This document shows positions 23,756 to 37,600 of a stretch of DNA of 64,000 nucleotides, piece after piece. The DNA is from Ridgeia piscesae (Eukaryota > Annelida > Polychaeta > Sabellida > Siboglinidae): assembly GCA_025642075.2 (NCBI GenBank), contig JAODUO010000126.1, positions 941,501 to 1,005,500 of the forward strand, written 5' to 3'. The notes under the pieces are model-generated. The model was not told the DNA's origin. It saw only the letters and a list, made by a program, of their open reading frames with translations, and made no database searches. Position 1 is the first letter of the stretch. Every line of letters starts with the position of its first letter. The translations under genes were made by a program, and so were the position numbers.

Positions 23756-26700
23756 CTGCAACACGCCACACAGACAGATCATAACATGAACCCACTGGGC
23801 ACTTTGTAAGATCTGTCATGTCACAGATTTGACTTATAATTACACCATTTCTTTCAGGGGTCTTAGGCGAACCTCAGAATGTTTGGTGGAACGGATGCAA
23901 ACATTCTGACTGGAAAATTACAGTATAATTGCAACGAATATGTTTTATATATGTGCTAGCAGATTTATGATACCAACAACGGATATTAGGAAAAACATTA
24001 AATCAGTGGTGTGTGTGTTTAAAAAATATATAAACATTAAGGTGAACGTAACAGATTTCGACATGCATCTGTTATTATCTGGGAATGTGTAATTTCTAAT
24101 GTACTTTTTAGTTATATTTATAGCTAAAAATGAATTGCAAAGGTGCACATAAAAGTATTTATGAAGGTAATTATAACATTAAATGTGAATACAAAACAAA
24201 CGTCACTGTACTTAGTACTTACCTCGTGGTGGAGGGGGTCGCATACCAGGGTAGGGAGGCCTCATGTTAGGGGGTGGGGGCCGCATGTGTGGGGGTGGAG
24301 GGGCATACCTAAATCGGGGGGATGGTCCCCTCATTGGCGGTCCCATGTGAGGTGGTCCTCTAAACGGGGGCGACCTTCGGTCTAAGGGGATTGGAGATCG
24401 GTCAAAAGGTGGGGGTGAACGACGCATCCCATAAGGGGGTGATCTACGGAATGGCATAGGGGGCGATGTCCGGTGGTCAGGAGAATAAGGGGAACGATGG
24501 ACAAACGGGGGTGACACCGACCGCGCAGGGTAGGGGGAACGATGATTAAATGGGGGCGAAACGGACCGCCGGTCCATGATGGGAGGGGGCGAGTTGTAAT
24601 CAGCAGGGGGTGTGGATCGTGGAGGGGGCCGGCGGTCATGGGGGGAGGTTGGACGACGGTTGTAAGGACCTGGTGAATTTGATGCAAAATCAGGGGGCAT
24701 AGGTCGGTCTAGAGGGTGGGGAAAGGGAACCCGATCCCGCAGGTAAGGGGGGATGGGTCGGTCCAGGGGGAGGGGGAAGGGGCGAGGGTGTCTCTCCATG
24801 TCATCACTGCAACAAAGGACACATCAATGGACACATCAATAGTCGTTGATAAATAAACACAGACATCTGCAAAATGCCCTGAACTCAAAACCGAACTGGA
24901 CTTCTCAAACTCAGGACTTCCACAGACTAAGTACCTCTATAGACTGTGGATTTGTATATATTCAAGAAGACTTCTGCAGACTAAGGACATCTGAAGACTT
25001 CTACAGACTCAGGATGTCTACAGACTCAAGACTTCCAGAAACTTAAGCGTTCTTCAAAATACAGAGAAAATATGTCTATAAACTTAACAATTTTATAAAC
25101 GCAACACACCTAGACCCCTCACATTCTAACTGAGTGACACAGTTTACAGTGCTATATTTGTACCACTCCATTGTTCTTAATGAACCACACAACTTGCACA
25201 ATGTTACAAAGCCACCAGTAAATACATGGATGTTCCTGTACTTACCCAGGTGGGGGCGACAGGGGTCCAAAGCCCCGGGGTGGGGGTGGGGGCCCATCGA
25301 GCATTCCTACAAAACAAACAATGCATCAGTCGGGGGCGTCTACAAAAAATGAGCCAAAACAGACAATGACACGGACACTGTTGTTTATTTGCAGTTGTGC
25401 TAGACAAGTCGGCCCCCAAACCCTATTTGGCAGTGTTGTACAAGAAACTTACCAGGTGGTAGTGGGCGTGTCGGCAGCGGCCGAATCAGTGTGGCTCCCT
25501 CTGGTGGTATTTTACTTTCCATTTCAACCAATCTACAACAGAAGCCAAACCGTGAATGAAATTTGCCTCAGCAAAACAGTAACATATTTAATTAACTAGT
25601 CTTAGGACTAATGCAAACTATTTACAGAGTTGCTGAAGTAGTTTCAGTTATTCACAAGTATACAGCCATTAAAAAAATCAGAATTAATTTAAAAACTTTC
25701 TATGGATTATTAACACTTTTGAGACATTGATAGCCTAAATGTTACAAACTTTTTGAAGTTGATCAATCAAGTAGAGCTACAGGTGCTACAGTCACACTGT
25801 GGCTGTCTGTACTTCCTGACACCTGTGCTATGGCTAGTAGCAAAGTGCTACTGTAGCAAGTGTAGCAGACACTACTGACCTGTTGCGCAGTAGCGCGGCC
25901 TCAGCCTTTGCCTCCTTCAGTTCTCTCTCGGACTGCCGCCCGCCCAACTGGACAACACAACCACACCGTCAAGACACAGGGCAGACAGTCAAGTCAGACA
26001 GTCAGGACAGACAGTCAGGTCAGACGGTCAGGGCAGACGGTCAGGGCAGACGGTCAGGGCAGACGGTCAGGGCAGACGGTCAGGTCAGACAGTCAGGGCT
26101 GACGGTCAGGTCAGACAGTCAGGACAGACAGTCAGGTCAGACAGTCAGGGCAGACGGTCAGGGCAGACGGTCAGGTCAGACAGTCAGGGCTGACGGTCAG
26201 GTCAGACAGTCAGGGCAGACAGTCAGGTCAGACGGTCAGGTCAGACGGTCAGGGCAGACAGTCAGGACAGACAGTCAGGTCAGACAGTCAGGGCAGACAG
26301 TCAGGGCAGACAGTCAGGTCAGACGGTCAGGGCAGACAGTCAGGTCAGACGGTCAGGGCTGACGGTCAGGTCAGACAGTCAGGGCAGACAGTCAGGTCAG
26401 ACAAACAAACAAACATATTATAGATTTAGGAAACAAGGAATATAACTCATTCTGACATAAAATCATATTTTCAGACATTAGGAGATTAGAAGAGTTAACA
26501 TTTGGGCAATAGAAGATTTAACAATTGAATAACAGAAGAATGTAACATTTGGGCAGTAAAATAACTAACATTCAGGCAATACAAGATCACATATTTAGAT
26601 GAATATGTCCCCGATGATATCATTATAAGATTAAGGACAACATAAAGTAGACCACCATCAGGAAACATACCCAGCTCTCATGTGCTTTCTTCTCATACGC

Positions 26701-27277
26701 AGCAATCTGTAAAATACACAAATACATGTAAGTATCACACACCGTTAGGAACACCACAAAACTGGCTGTTTTGGTCAGAAAACGAATTAAAAACACCTGT
26801 GTAGAACCTATTGAACATACAACTGGTCAGTCTCAAGTTGTGACCACAGGTTACATAATTAACGGAGAAACATCAGTAATGGATGACCCCATGTAAATAA
26901 GAGATAAGTATGTATAGATAACATTTACATGATATTACATTCAAATGTCCTTGTTCCAACCATAAACTCTCTGTTGTGACAATGACTGACAACCTGACTG
27001 TGAGATGTCTCATCAATGTCCACAAGATGGCGCTAACCTGCTTCCTGTAACTCGACTCGAGATCTTCAATCTCCTTCTTCATGTCCTCCACTTGTTGTCT
27101 GCAACAAGACGACTGTTGAGGCTCCAGGGAGACAGACAGCATGACAGACAGAGTGTGTGTGTGTGTGTGCACGTGCGTGCGCGTGTGTGTCTGTGTCTCA
27201 GTGCGTGCATGTGTATGCGTGTGCGTGTGTGTGTCAGTGTATGTGTTTCTCTCAGTGTGTGTGTATGCATTTGTGTA

Positions 27278-27357
<80 letters not shown>

Positions 27358-27404
27358 GTGTGTTGTGTGTGTGTGTGTGTTGTGTGTGTGTGTGTGTGTT
27401 GTGT

Positions 27405-27446
<42 letters not shown>

Positions 27447-27455
27447 GTGTGTGTT

Positions 27456-27534
<79 letters not shown>

Positions 27535-30500
27535 ATGTTTGTGTATCAAGACAAGATCTTCTTACTTGTAGGAGATGAGTTCCATCTCAGTGAGTTTAGC
27601 TTTTCTATCTGCCGTCACCAGCTGGTCATCATTCTGTCTCCGCATCACTCCTTGCTCTCCCAACTCTCTGTGACAACATATAGCAACATGACACCTTGCT
27701 CTCCCAACTCTCTGTGACAACATATAGCAACATGACACCTTGCTCTCCCAACTCTCTGTGACAACATAGGACAACATGACACCTTGCTCTCCCAACTCTC
27801 TGTGACAACATAGGACAACATGACACCTTGCTCTCCCAACTCTCTGTGACAACATAGGACAACATGACACCTTGCTCTCCCAACTATCTGTGACAACAAA
27901 ACGATGTGATAACATTAGTCATCCTTGATGAAAAACAATTGACAGATATTCAAATCAATGCTAAACTGAAAAATGTATAAAAACAAAACAATTGCTGTTG
28001 GACGGACGATTTGTAAACCGACCTCTGTAGCTCCAGCTCCTTGTCCTTGAAGTACTGAGTGAGCACTGACAACTTGGTGGTCGCCTCCTGCAGCTCTGAC
28101 CGTGCCTGGTCATGTTTCTTCCTCAACAGATCTGACTCCGCCTTCAGCTCCACCAGTTGCTCTACAACACCAGCTCCGTTGTTGTATGTTATAGCGTGGA
28201 GCACTCAATAGACTGTAGACAACGCAGTGGTTTTTGTTTAAATTCGTCGTCAAACAGTAGATGACGTGTGCGTGTGTGCGTGCGTGTGTGTGCATGTGTT
28301 GTATGAGTGTGTGTGTATGTAGTATGAGTGTGTGTGGTGTTTGGTGTGTTTGTGTATGTACGTGTGTGTGCATGTGTATTCCAGTTTTCTACTACAATGG
28401 ACACACTGACACCTGCAAAATGTCTTTAATTTTAATTTGTTGCCAGCCACCGATTCAAAACTTCTACAGACTCAAGACTTCTACATACTCAAGGCTTCTT
28501 CAGAGTCAAGGCTTCTTCAGAGTCAAGGCTTCTACAGACTCGAGGCTTCTACAGACTCGAGGCTTTCTACAGACACAAGGCTTCTACAGACTCAAGGCTT
28601 CTAGTTCAAAGTATTCCTTCCATCTGATACATCTTGCACACATGGGTGCAAGTCAGAATGACAACAACTTTCCTTTTACAGTTAAGTGAGTGAAATCATT
28701 CCTGCATCAAAATTACAAAAATGCAACCAGCACCATTGACTGAAACAGTCATCTACATTCAGCAACCGTTCAACACTGCAGTTTCAGTCATTGCCTGTGG
28801 GTGAACACTTTCACGTCCCTGCATTGGATTCCACTGCGTCTCATGAACAAGTGAGCACAATGCCTTCCTACTGCCTCGGTACATTTTGTCAAGTGAATAT
28901 TAGAGTGACAAGCATGTCAACCACAGGAGTACTGAGACGAGAGAAATATGTCACCTGTGGCCTCCTGCTTGGTCAGTTCCTCTGTCTTCAACTGTTCCCG
29001 CAAGATCTTGCTCTCGTCCATCGCCTGGTTCAGTTCTGTCGTGATCTGACAAAAGAAACACACTTCTATGTGAAGATATTTCTTTTCGCATTCCAAAATT
29101 TATTTCCATTGTAGCTATTTTCATCAGTGTGTCACACTGACTTCATCTGTACTTGAATGACGCCTAATGATATCATTGTATGTTATTAGCCACCATCCAA
29201 GTTCTGGTGAAGTAAGTTTAAGACACTGGCAAAAGTATCTACAACATATATAAATTATGGATATGTAAATAGAAATTAAATTAGAGTTCTTAGTCGTTTT
29301 ATTACAATCTGGCAAACTTATTTCAATGAACAACTTAGACAAAAAACTGATAAGATGTTACTTATGAGTATGCGTTGTTTTACAAACTATCCACATGTTA
29401 AACAGTAGACCGTGCATAACGCAATGCCAGAAAAGTTACTGCATCTGTACAGAACAGAGGACTAAGTTGTATAAAGAATAATCAAGATACATAAAAAACG
29501 ATGACCAATTTGCTTCACAAGTAATAGACAGGTTTACACAAAACAAAGGAATACATTCAGACATGTGCACGTGCTGGCGGCTTTTTCTACTTTGGTAAAG
29601 AATGCGAAAAGAAAACCAGAACTGTAATGTTTACCCGGGAGACATCAATCATGTGCTGTAGTTTCTCGGTGAATGCATCCCTGACACCTGCGATGAGAAG
29701 CAAACATTTCACATATTTCTGTAGCACCGGAATATCACGGCATAGGAAATATGTACAAATTGAGACATCTTTTCTCAAACAAAAACCCACTACAATAGGT
29801 AGTTTGTATCATGTATGTATTAGTCTTCCTGAAATCTTGCTCAAACGCCATATTCTTCAGTCCTTATGAGACCTGTTCATTTAAATATAAATATGAATGA
29901 TATGGGAAGTATTCAGCCATGTTGTAATCGGTGTACTGTGATGTTGGTCCTTAGTCCTCACCCACAGACTCTCCATCCCCGCGCTCCTCTTCATTCTCAG
30001 AGTCCTCCTCCAAATCCTCCTGGAACACCTTCAGCTGGCGGAAACAGTCCTGTAACACCTGTCAACACAGAACAGTCCTGTAACACCTGACAACACAGAA
30101 CAGTCCTGTAACACCTGTCAACACAGAACAGTCCTGTAACACCTGTCAACACAGAACAGTCCTGTAACACCTGTCAACACAGAACAGTCCTGTAACACCT
30201 GTCAACACAGAACAGTCCTGTAACACCTGTCAACACAGAACAGTCCTGTAACACCTGTCAACACAGAACAGTCCTGTAACACCTGTCAACACAGAACAGT
30301 CCTGTAACACCTGTCAACACAGAACAGTCCTGTAACACCTGTCAACACAGAACAGTCCTGTAACACCTGTCAACACAGAACAGTCCTGTAACACCTGTCA
30401 ACACAGAACAGTCCTGTAACACCTGTCAACACGGAACAGTCCTGTAACACCTGTCAACACGGAACAGTCCTGTAACACCTGTCAACACAGGGAAAAGTCC

Positions 30501-33500
30501 TGTAACACCTGTCAACACAGAACAGTCCTGTAACACCTGTCAACACGGAACAGTCCTGTAACACCTGTCAACACGAACAGTCCTGTAACACCTGTCAACA
30601 CGGAACAGTCCTGTAACACCTGTCAACACGGAACAGTCCTGTAACACCTGTCAACACGGAACAGTCCTGTAACACCTGTCAACACAGAACAGTCCTGTAA
30701 CACCTGTCAACACGGAACAGTCCTGTAACACCTGTCAACACGGAACACTCCTGTAACACCTGTCAACACGGAACACTCCTGTAACACCTGTCAACACGGA
30801 ACAGTCCTGTAACACCTGTCAACACGGAACAGTCCTGTAACACCTGTCAACACGGAACAGTCCTGTAACACCTGTCAACACGGAACAGTCCTGTAACACC
30901 TGTCAACACGGAACAGTCCTGTAACACCTGTCAACACAGAACAGTCCTGTAACACCTGTCAACACAGAAAGTTGTAACACCTGTCAACCCCACGAGACAG
31001 TCCTGTAACACCTGTCAACACAGAACAGTCCTGTAACACCTGTCAACACAGAACAGTCCTGTAACACCTGTCAACACAGAACAGTCCTGTAACACCTGTC
31101 AACACAGAACACTCCTGTAACAGGACCAGATGACACAGGACCAGGTGAGACAGGACCAGATGACACAGGACCAGATGACACAGGACCAGGTGACACAGGA
31201 CCTGGTGAATGAGGTCTATGTGAGACGTCCACCTGAGAATGATTACGGTGACTGACAACCAGATGAGAACCAGTTGCAAGACATCCTGGTGAAAGGACAG
31301 GTGATAAGTCTAGGTGAGTCAGACCCGGATGTGAAAAGTCTACACGAGAGTGGGCCAGGTGAGAGGGAACCAAGGAACCACTTCACTAACACCCTATGCT
31401 CTCCCCTAACATTCTCCCGCCTACCTCTATCTCCTGCTGTTTCACCTGCAGCTGTTCCTGGGCTGTCTTCCCCTCGTCTGCCACCTGCTGCACCTGCTGC
31501 TGCAGCTCCTGCACCCTGGACACATCCATGACACACTCCATGACACACTCCATGTCACACTCCATGACACACTCCATGTCACAAACATCTCACCTCAACA
31601 CACAGCTAATTCATTTATATCAACTTTGCATAACAGAATGAGAACATTTTAAATACACAAAACTGAGAAAGTTTACAAATGAAAATCGTTGCACACTCCT
31701 GCTGTATCGATCACATGACTTACTGCCTAGCAACGAGGTGCATGATGCTATCAAAATGGATGCCAAACACAACAGAAGATTCGGACATTCTGTCATGTAT
31801 TTAATTAAAATCGTGGCCTCAGATATTTTTGATTATGACAAGAACATAAGACAAAGTTGTTTCAGCAAGAACTGTATAGTTGGCATGACAAAGCTTGATG
31901 GTGAACTCATGCATATTTTGTTATTATGGTGGAGCAAAATACAACATATCTGACCCACAAACTGACAATCTAAAATTAAAAAGACTCATCAGATTGTAAT
32001 GACAGATTGTAATCAGATTGTAATGACAGGTTGTAATCAGATTGTAATGACAAAGACTGTATTTTAGATTGTAATGACAGACTGCAGAAAAATTGAAATG
32101 ACAGAGACTGTAAGAAGATTGTAATGACAAAGACTGTAAGAAAATTGTAATGACAAATACTGTAAGAAGATTGTCATGACAAATACTGTAAGAAAGTTGT
32201 AATGACAAACACCATAATAAGTTTGTTGTAAAGTTACTGACCTGTCGTTCCAGCTCTCTGCCTCCAGTAACAACTGCAACACACATATAACTCATGTTAT
32301 GAAACTTAAGAAGGGATAATTTATTTACTGCCATTGGTATTTTAAGAATATTTTTATTTTGTATTTTTGGCATATTTGATTTTTCCCCATATCATTTTAA
32401 TTCTTTTAATCATTATCCAAACCCATATTTAAAAAAATATATATATTGTAAATAAAAATTCTACATGATCGAAATGTGCCATTCCAGTTACCTGGAATGT
32501 GTGAACATATAAGGGGCTGTCATATTTACACATTATTGTCGTTATAGGGCCTGTAAGTGTGTCACGATATATGGCGAGACTCCACGTAACTGGAGCTGAT
32601 TGGGAACAAGACTCATGAATGATATTCTTACGATGGGCGACAGCTGTAGTTTCTGACTAATTAAAATAAAATAAAATGACTGGGGAAGTTTTGTTAGTAA
32701 TTATATATTATGGTTTTTGTTTTAGCAGTATTGTTATATGGCTGGATACCAGTAATACCGCTCAGATGGCAGATTTACATAACGGCAAAGCCATAGGCTG
32801 GTAAAATATGGATTATAAACTATAACCATCAGCTCGGTTTCTGTTACATCATACTAGGAAAATCAAGTCATAAATATCTTGTATTATAGCTTTCCTACCT
32901 TAACTGTCCAATTTAATACTGAGTTTACCACACTGGCGTAGACATATGGCAGTTTACATAGCGCAGATAATATGAACGATTTTAGGCTGTACACGTATGT
33001 GTCTTTTACGGGATTTGCTTTTTACATTGCTGTGCATTGTGGTTTCACAACAGTTTGATACGCACTTACAATGTATATCTGAACTCCAAAACAGGTTGTA
33101 CTGCATAAAAGATGGCATTCTTCATTACTAGCCACTGATTTTAAAATGCACAAGTTCCATGATCATTCTTACCAGCGTCAAACTGCTTCTGTTTGTAATT
33201 ATCCTTCGGAAAATAAAACTATAAACACAATTTGGGGACAGTCTGATTATTACAACCAGAAACAAAACAAAGTCCTATCTTTTAATATGAAGAAAATAGA
33301 CTTCCTGCCCCCAACCTCATTTTTCAACTGACAATATTGCTAACTTTAAAAAATTAGGTATTTATTTATCAGACAAATAAGAAGAAAAATCCACCTCAGT
33401 AAGTATATCATGCTGTATGTAGTAGTATTGCTTAAGTGGTGAATAGCTGCAACGAAACATCTTCAGCAACAACAGTAGAGAACAAGTAACATAGTTCAAG

Positions 33501-34233
33501 ATGAACACCAAAAATCAACCCTAGTTCCAGTGTCTCACTGATGTTGATACGACACTATTTAGAGAACACTATCGACTCATAAACAGACCCAACAACCTAA
33601 TGGACCTCTGCTTACCTGGTCCTTGGTCTGTTGTAGGAAGGTCGTCTCATCTGTCATGTTCTGCACCTGGGTTCGCATCTCGTTCATGGCAGTCTCCCAC
33701 TCCGAGTTCAGCTTCTCCATCTGTCGACCAACAAACCCATATTTACACCCCCGTTTACCTGTTTATCTTGCCAAAGGTCACATCTATTAATCCTAAAAAA
33801 ATACATAATTGTATTACATGTGCACCAAGTCCTTGCTGCACAAAGTCACAAATATATGGGTGTGTCTAGATTTTGGCATTTTAACATGTATATACATAAT
33901 TTCTTAATACTGCAACTTGTTGGACATTGACAATGGTCATCATCCCAGACATGTTAACCTTGCTTGTGAAGTGCCAAGTCCATACCAGGGCATTTTAATA
34001 TTAAACTTAAGTGTTTTAAAAGTTGTGCGTGTATGTTTGTGTGTTGTGTGTGTGTGTGTGTGTTGTGTGTGTGTGTGTGTGTTGTGGTGTTGTGGTGTTG
34101 TGGTGTTGTGGTGTTGTGGTGTTGTGGTGTTTTGTGTGTGGTGTTGTGGTGTGTGGTGTGTGGTGTGTGGTGTGTGTATGTGTGTGTGTGTGTCTGTCTT
34201 GTTGTGTGTGTGTGTTGTGGTGTTGTGGTGTGT

Positions 34234-34281
<48 letters not shown>

Positions 34282-34341
34282 TGTGTGTGTGTGTTGTGGT
34301 GTTGTGGTGTGTGTGTGTGTGTGTGTGTGTGGTGTTGTGGT

Positions 34342-34377
<36 letters not shown>

Positions 34378-34378
34378 G

Positions 34379-34447
<69 letters not shown>

Positions 34448-34537
34448 TGTCTGTGTGCATGTTAACCTTGCTTGTAAAGTGCCAAGTCCATACCAGTGCA
34501 TTTTACAATTAAACTTAAAAGTGTTTTAAAAGTTGTG

Positions 34538-34572
<35 letters not shown>

Positions 34573-34620
34573 TGTGTGTGTTTGTGTGTGTGTGTGTGTG
34601 TTGTGTGTGTTGTGAGTTGT

Positions 34621-34696
<76 letters not shown>

Positions 34697-37600
34697 ATGC
34701 ACGAGTGTGCGTGTTGTCACACCTCAGCCCGGCTGTGTTCACTGGCCGTCACCCGTGCCTGGGATTCCTCCAACTGCTCTGTCATGTCCTGCAACTAAAC
34801 ACACCAACAACAAGACTGATCACAACAACAACAAGACTGAACACAACAACAACAACATCCTCCAGACACCGACTACTTCATTGTAACAGATTTCCATAGT
34901 TCCTAAATTCTCAAGAACCTAGCTTAGTGGTTCAACAAATAGGAATCATTACGAATTATATTACCAAGGGGTATGCATAAAAGTAATTAGAACACGGGAC
35001 TGCCAAAGATTTATTTAGGAACCACAACTTTGAATGGATATGTTTTGGATTTCTACAGAAGGTAGCCGTCATTTCTTGACGGCATGCGTGGCAAATGTTA
35101 AGCATATTTTTAGGAATATAAACATGTTGTAAGACTGACGATTCAAGTCACATGGGAAATGCCCCCAGTGTCATGTCGTCATCCTGTCAAAGTCTGTGTC
35201 ATGACATCACAGTTAGTGTCACACCTACCTGAGTGTCCTTAGACTCCCCGTTGCCATATCATCATACAGTGTCCTGTCAAAGTCTGTGTCATGACATCAG
35301 TTAGTGTCACACCTACCTGAGTGTCCTTAGACTCCCCGTTGCCATATCATCATACAGTGTCCTGTCAAAGTCTGTGTCATGACATCACAGTTAGTGTCAC
35401 ACCTACCTGAGTGTCCTTAGACTCCCCGTTGCCATATCATCATACAGTGTCCTGTCAAAGTCTGTGTCATGACATCACAGTTAGTGTCACACCTACCTGA
35501 GTGTCCTTAGACTCCCCGTTGCCATATCATCATACAGTGTCCTGTCAAAGTCTGTGTCATGACATCACAGTTAGTGTCACACCTACCTGAGTGTCCTTAG
35601 ATGCCACCAGTGTCACGTAACTATCCAGTTGCTCCTTGAGAGCTGCCAGCTCCTCCGTGTGAGCCTGCTCACTTCTCTGGAGTGCTGCATTGTGCAACTG
35701 AACACATCAGACACAAACACGCATTACATACTGAACACTTGACGCAGTGAACACACCAGGCACAAACACACGACACACTGAACAGACCCAGCACAAACAC
35801 ATGACACACTGAACACACCAGGCACAAATACATGACACACTGAACACACCAGGCACAAACACATGACACACTGAACACACCAGGCACATGATACTGTGCA
35901 TGTAGATCTATACCAAGTGTCAGTGTACTTCACATTAAAGTACAGTCATCTGTTTCACTACTCAGCTTCAACCTGCAGAAAGTTCACTAAATAAGTTATA
36001 CTTCTTCCCATTTTGTGGTCAGGAGTGTGGGACAGGTTAACTTCAAAGGTGTCCTGGTTGTGAGGTGTGCCATTATTGTTCACGTTGATCCAATGTGAAA
36101 ATAATCCAAAGTGTACGCTTGTGAATTTTTTATTTAATTTACACATTGCCATACTCAGTTGAAATATGTTTCCAAAGTAAGCAACATTTTCATAAATTTA
36201 TTATATAAACAATAGCCTTTTGTGGGATACTGGCACTAACGATATGTGTTTCTGGTACTGGTGTAACTTTGGTTAGCAGCCATACTTAGTTCAGATTATC
36301 TAAGACATAATTAAGTACTATTCAACCATAATCAGATAATCTATCTTGCAACACTTAAAGTCCATTGAATATAAAACTGTCGTTTTCTCCTGCTGGATGC
36401 AGAGTTAAGAATTGATGCAGGAATGAGAGAAGACCGCAGTGAAGAAGGATGAGGTATACCTTGACAGTCTGCAGTTCGCTGGAGAGTTTGTCAACTTCCT
36501 CGGTGCTCATGCTTGACTTCCCCTCAAGTTGACTCAACTGTAGGCCACAAAACATGCAAATACAATGTCACATTCACGGCTGTAACAGTGTTTCCCAGTG
36601 TCATTTCTCCATATTTTATTGAAGCGTTCTGTGATCTTATTTACTTTATACTCAACCAAATTGTTACTTTAATTTTGTGTGTAGTTCACTTAAATTCTAC
36701 AGCATGAATCTTTTAGTAAATTCTAGTAATTGATTTGATTGGTGACTGAAGCAAATTCGCTGGTTCGATACCGAAATCAGAAAGATTTCATGCCTTGGGC
36801 ATACCATATGTTGCTATGATAATGTAACGCACCAAAGATATATTCTATATACACTACTGTCTCACTGCGACACTCAGTTGACACAGCCTGTGTCAAAGTA
36901 TCAATGAAATCAAGCAACAGACAACACGTGAGTTGTCAGACCACCAGTGCTGTAGAGAGCAGAGCACGGGCTAACAACAAAAGGACAAGAAGCAAGGATG
37001 GAAAGGAAGATGAGGATGTCGAGATGGATGTGTGGAGTAACAACGAAACACCAGAAACGAATATATTATAGGAACAATCAGAGTAACACAAGCATCCAGA
37101 ACGATAATAGAGATATGACTGAAATGGCGTGTGCATGTGATGAGAATGCATGAAGAGCAGAAAGTGAAGAGTACTGACGACAGACATGTCAGAAAGAAGA
37201 GAGAAACGACGACCAAAGACCAGGTAGAAAGACGCCATAAAAGAGACATGAACACCGTGGGTCTCAACGCAGTTGAGGTGATAAACAGACCGACGTGGAG
37301 GAAGAAAATGAACAGCCACACCGGCGACCGCACACGAAAAGGAAAAGCTAGAGAAGAAGAAGATAGGAGAGGACAGAGACACGTCATGTTGACGGTGTAC
37401 CTTGTTCTCTGCAGCAACCAGGGCCTCCTCGAGGGACTCGTTCTCCTTGACGGCAACAAACAACTTCTCTTCCAAACGCGCCACATTTGCTACAGAAATA
37501 AAATGGTTTTAAAATGTACTACTAAAGTAAAATAATTATGTTTCTCATATAGCAACCCAGGTAACAACTTACACACATATAAATGAATCTGCGTATTCTT

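Noticed and set aside
25883..26362. 159-codon Ser/Gly/Gln/Arg repeat frame on the + strand
   Set aside because: It is on the strand opposite to TANGO1 exon 25 and is made by the 13-bp minisatellite.
27140..27717. Long open frames of Cys/Val and Thr/His
   Set aside because: They arise from GT/CA dinucleotide repeats; no splice context and no codon signal.
30041..31125. CRISPR-like regular repeats
   Set aside because: The 28-bp units are back to back with no unique spacers, and the genome is clearly animal. It is a minisatellite.
34020..34900. Further Cys/Val/Trp-rich and Thr/His-rich frames
   Set aside because: GT and GTTGTGGT microsatellite artefacts around TANGO1 exon 14.
36745..36790. 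tRNA gene suggested by GGTTCGATACC
   Set aside because: No matching A box or acceptor-stem pairing upstream; the B box itself is imperfect.
36936..37484. 182-codon minus-strand frame as one exon
   Set aside because: Only the first ~30 codons (37489-37401) are TANGO1-like; a GTACAC donor follows and the rest is intron-like hydrophobic filler.
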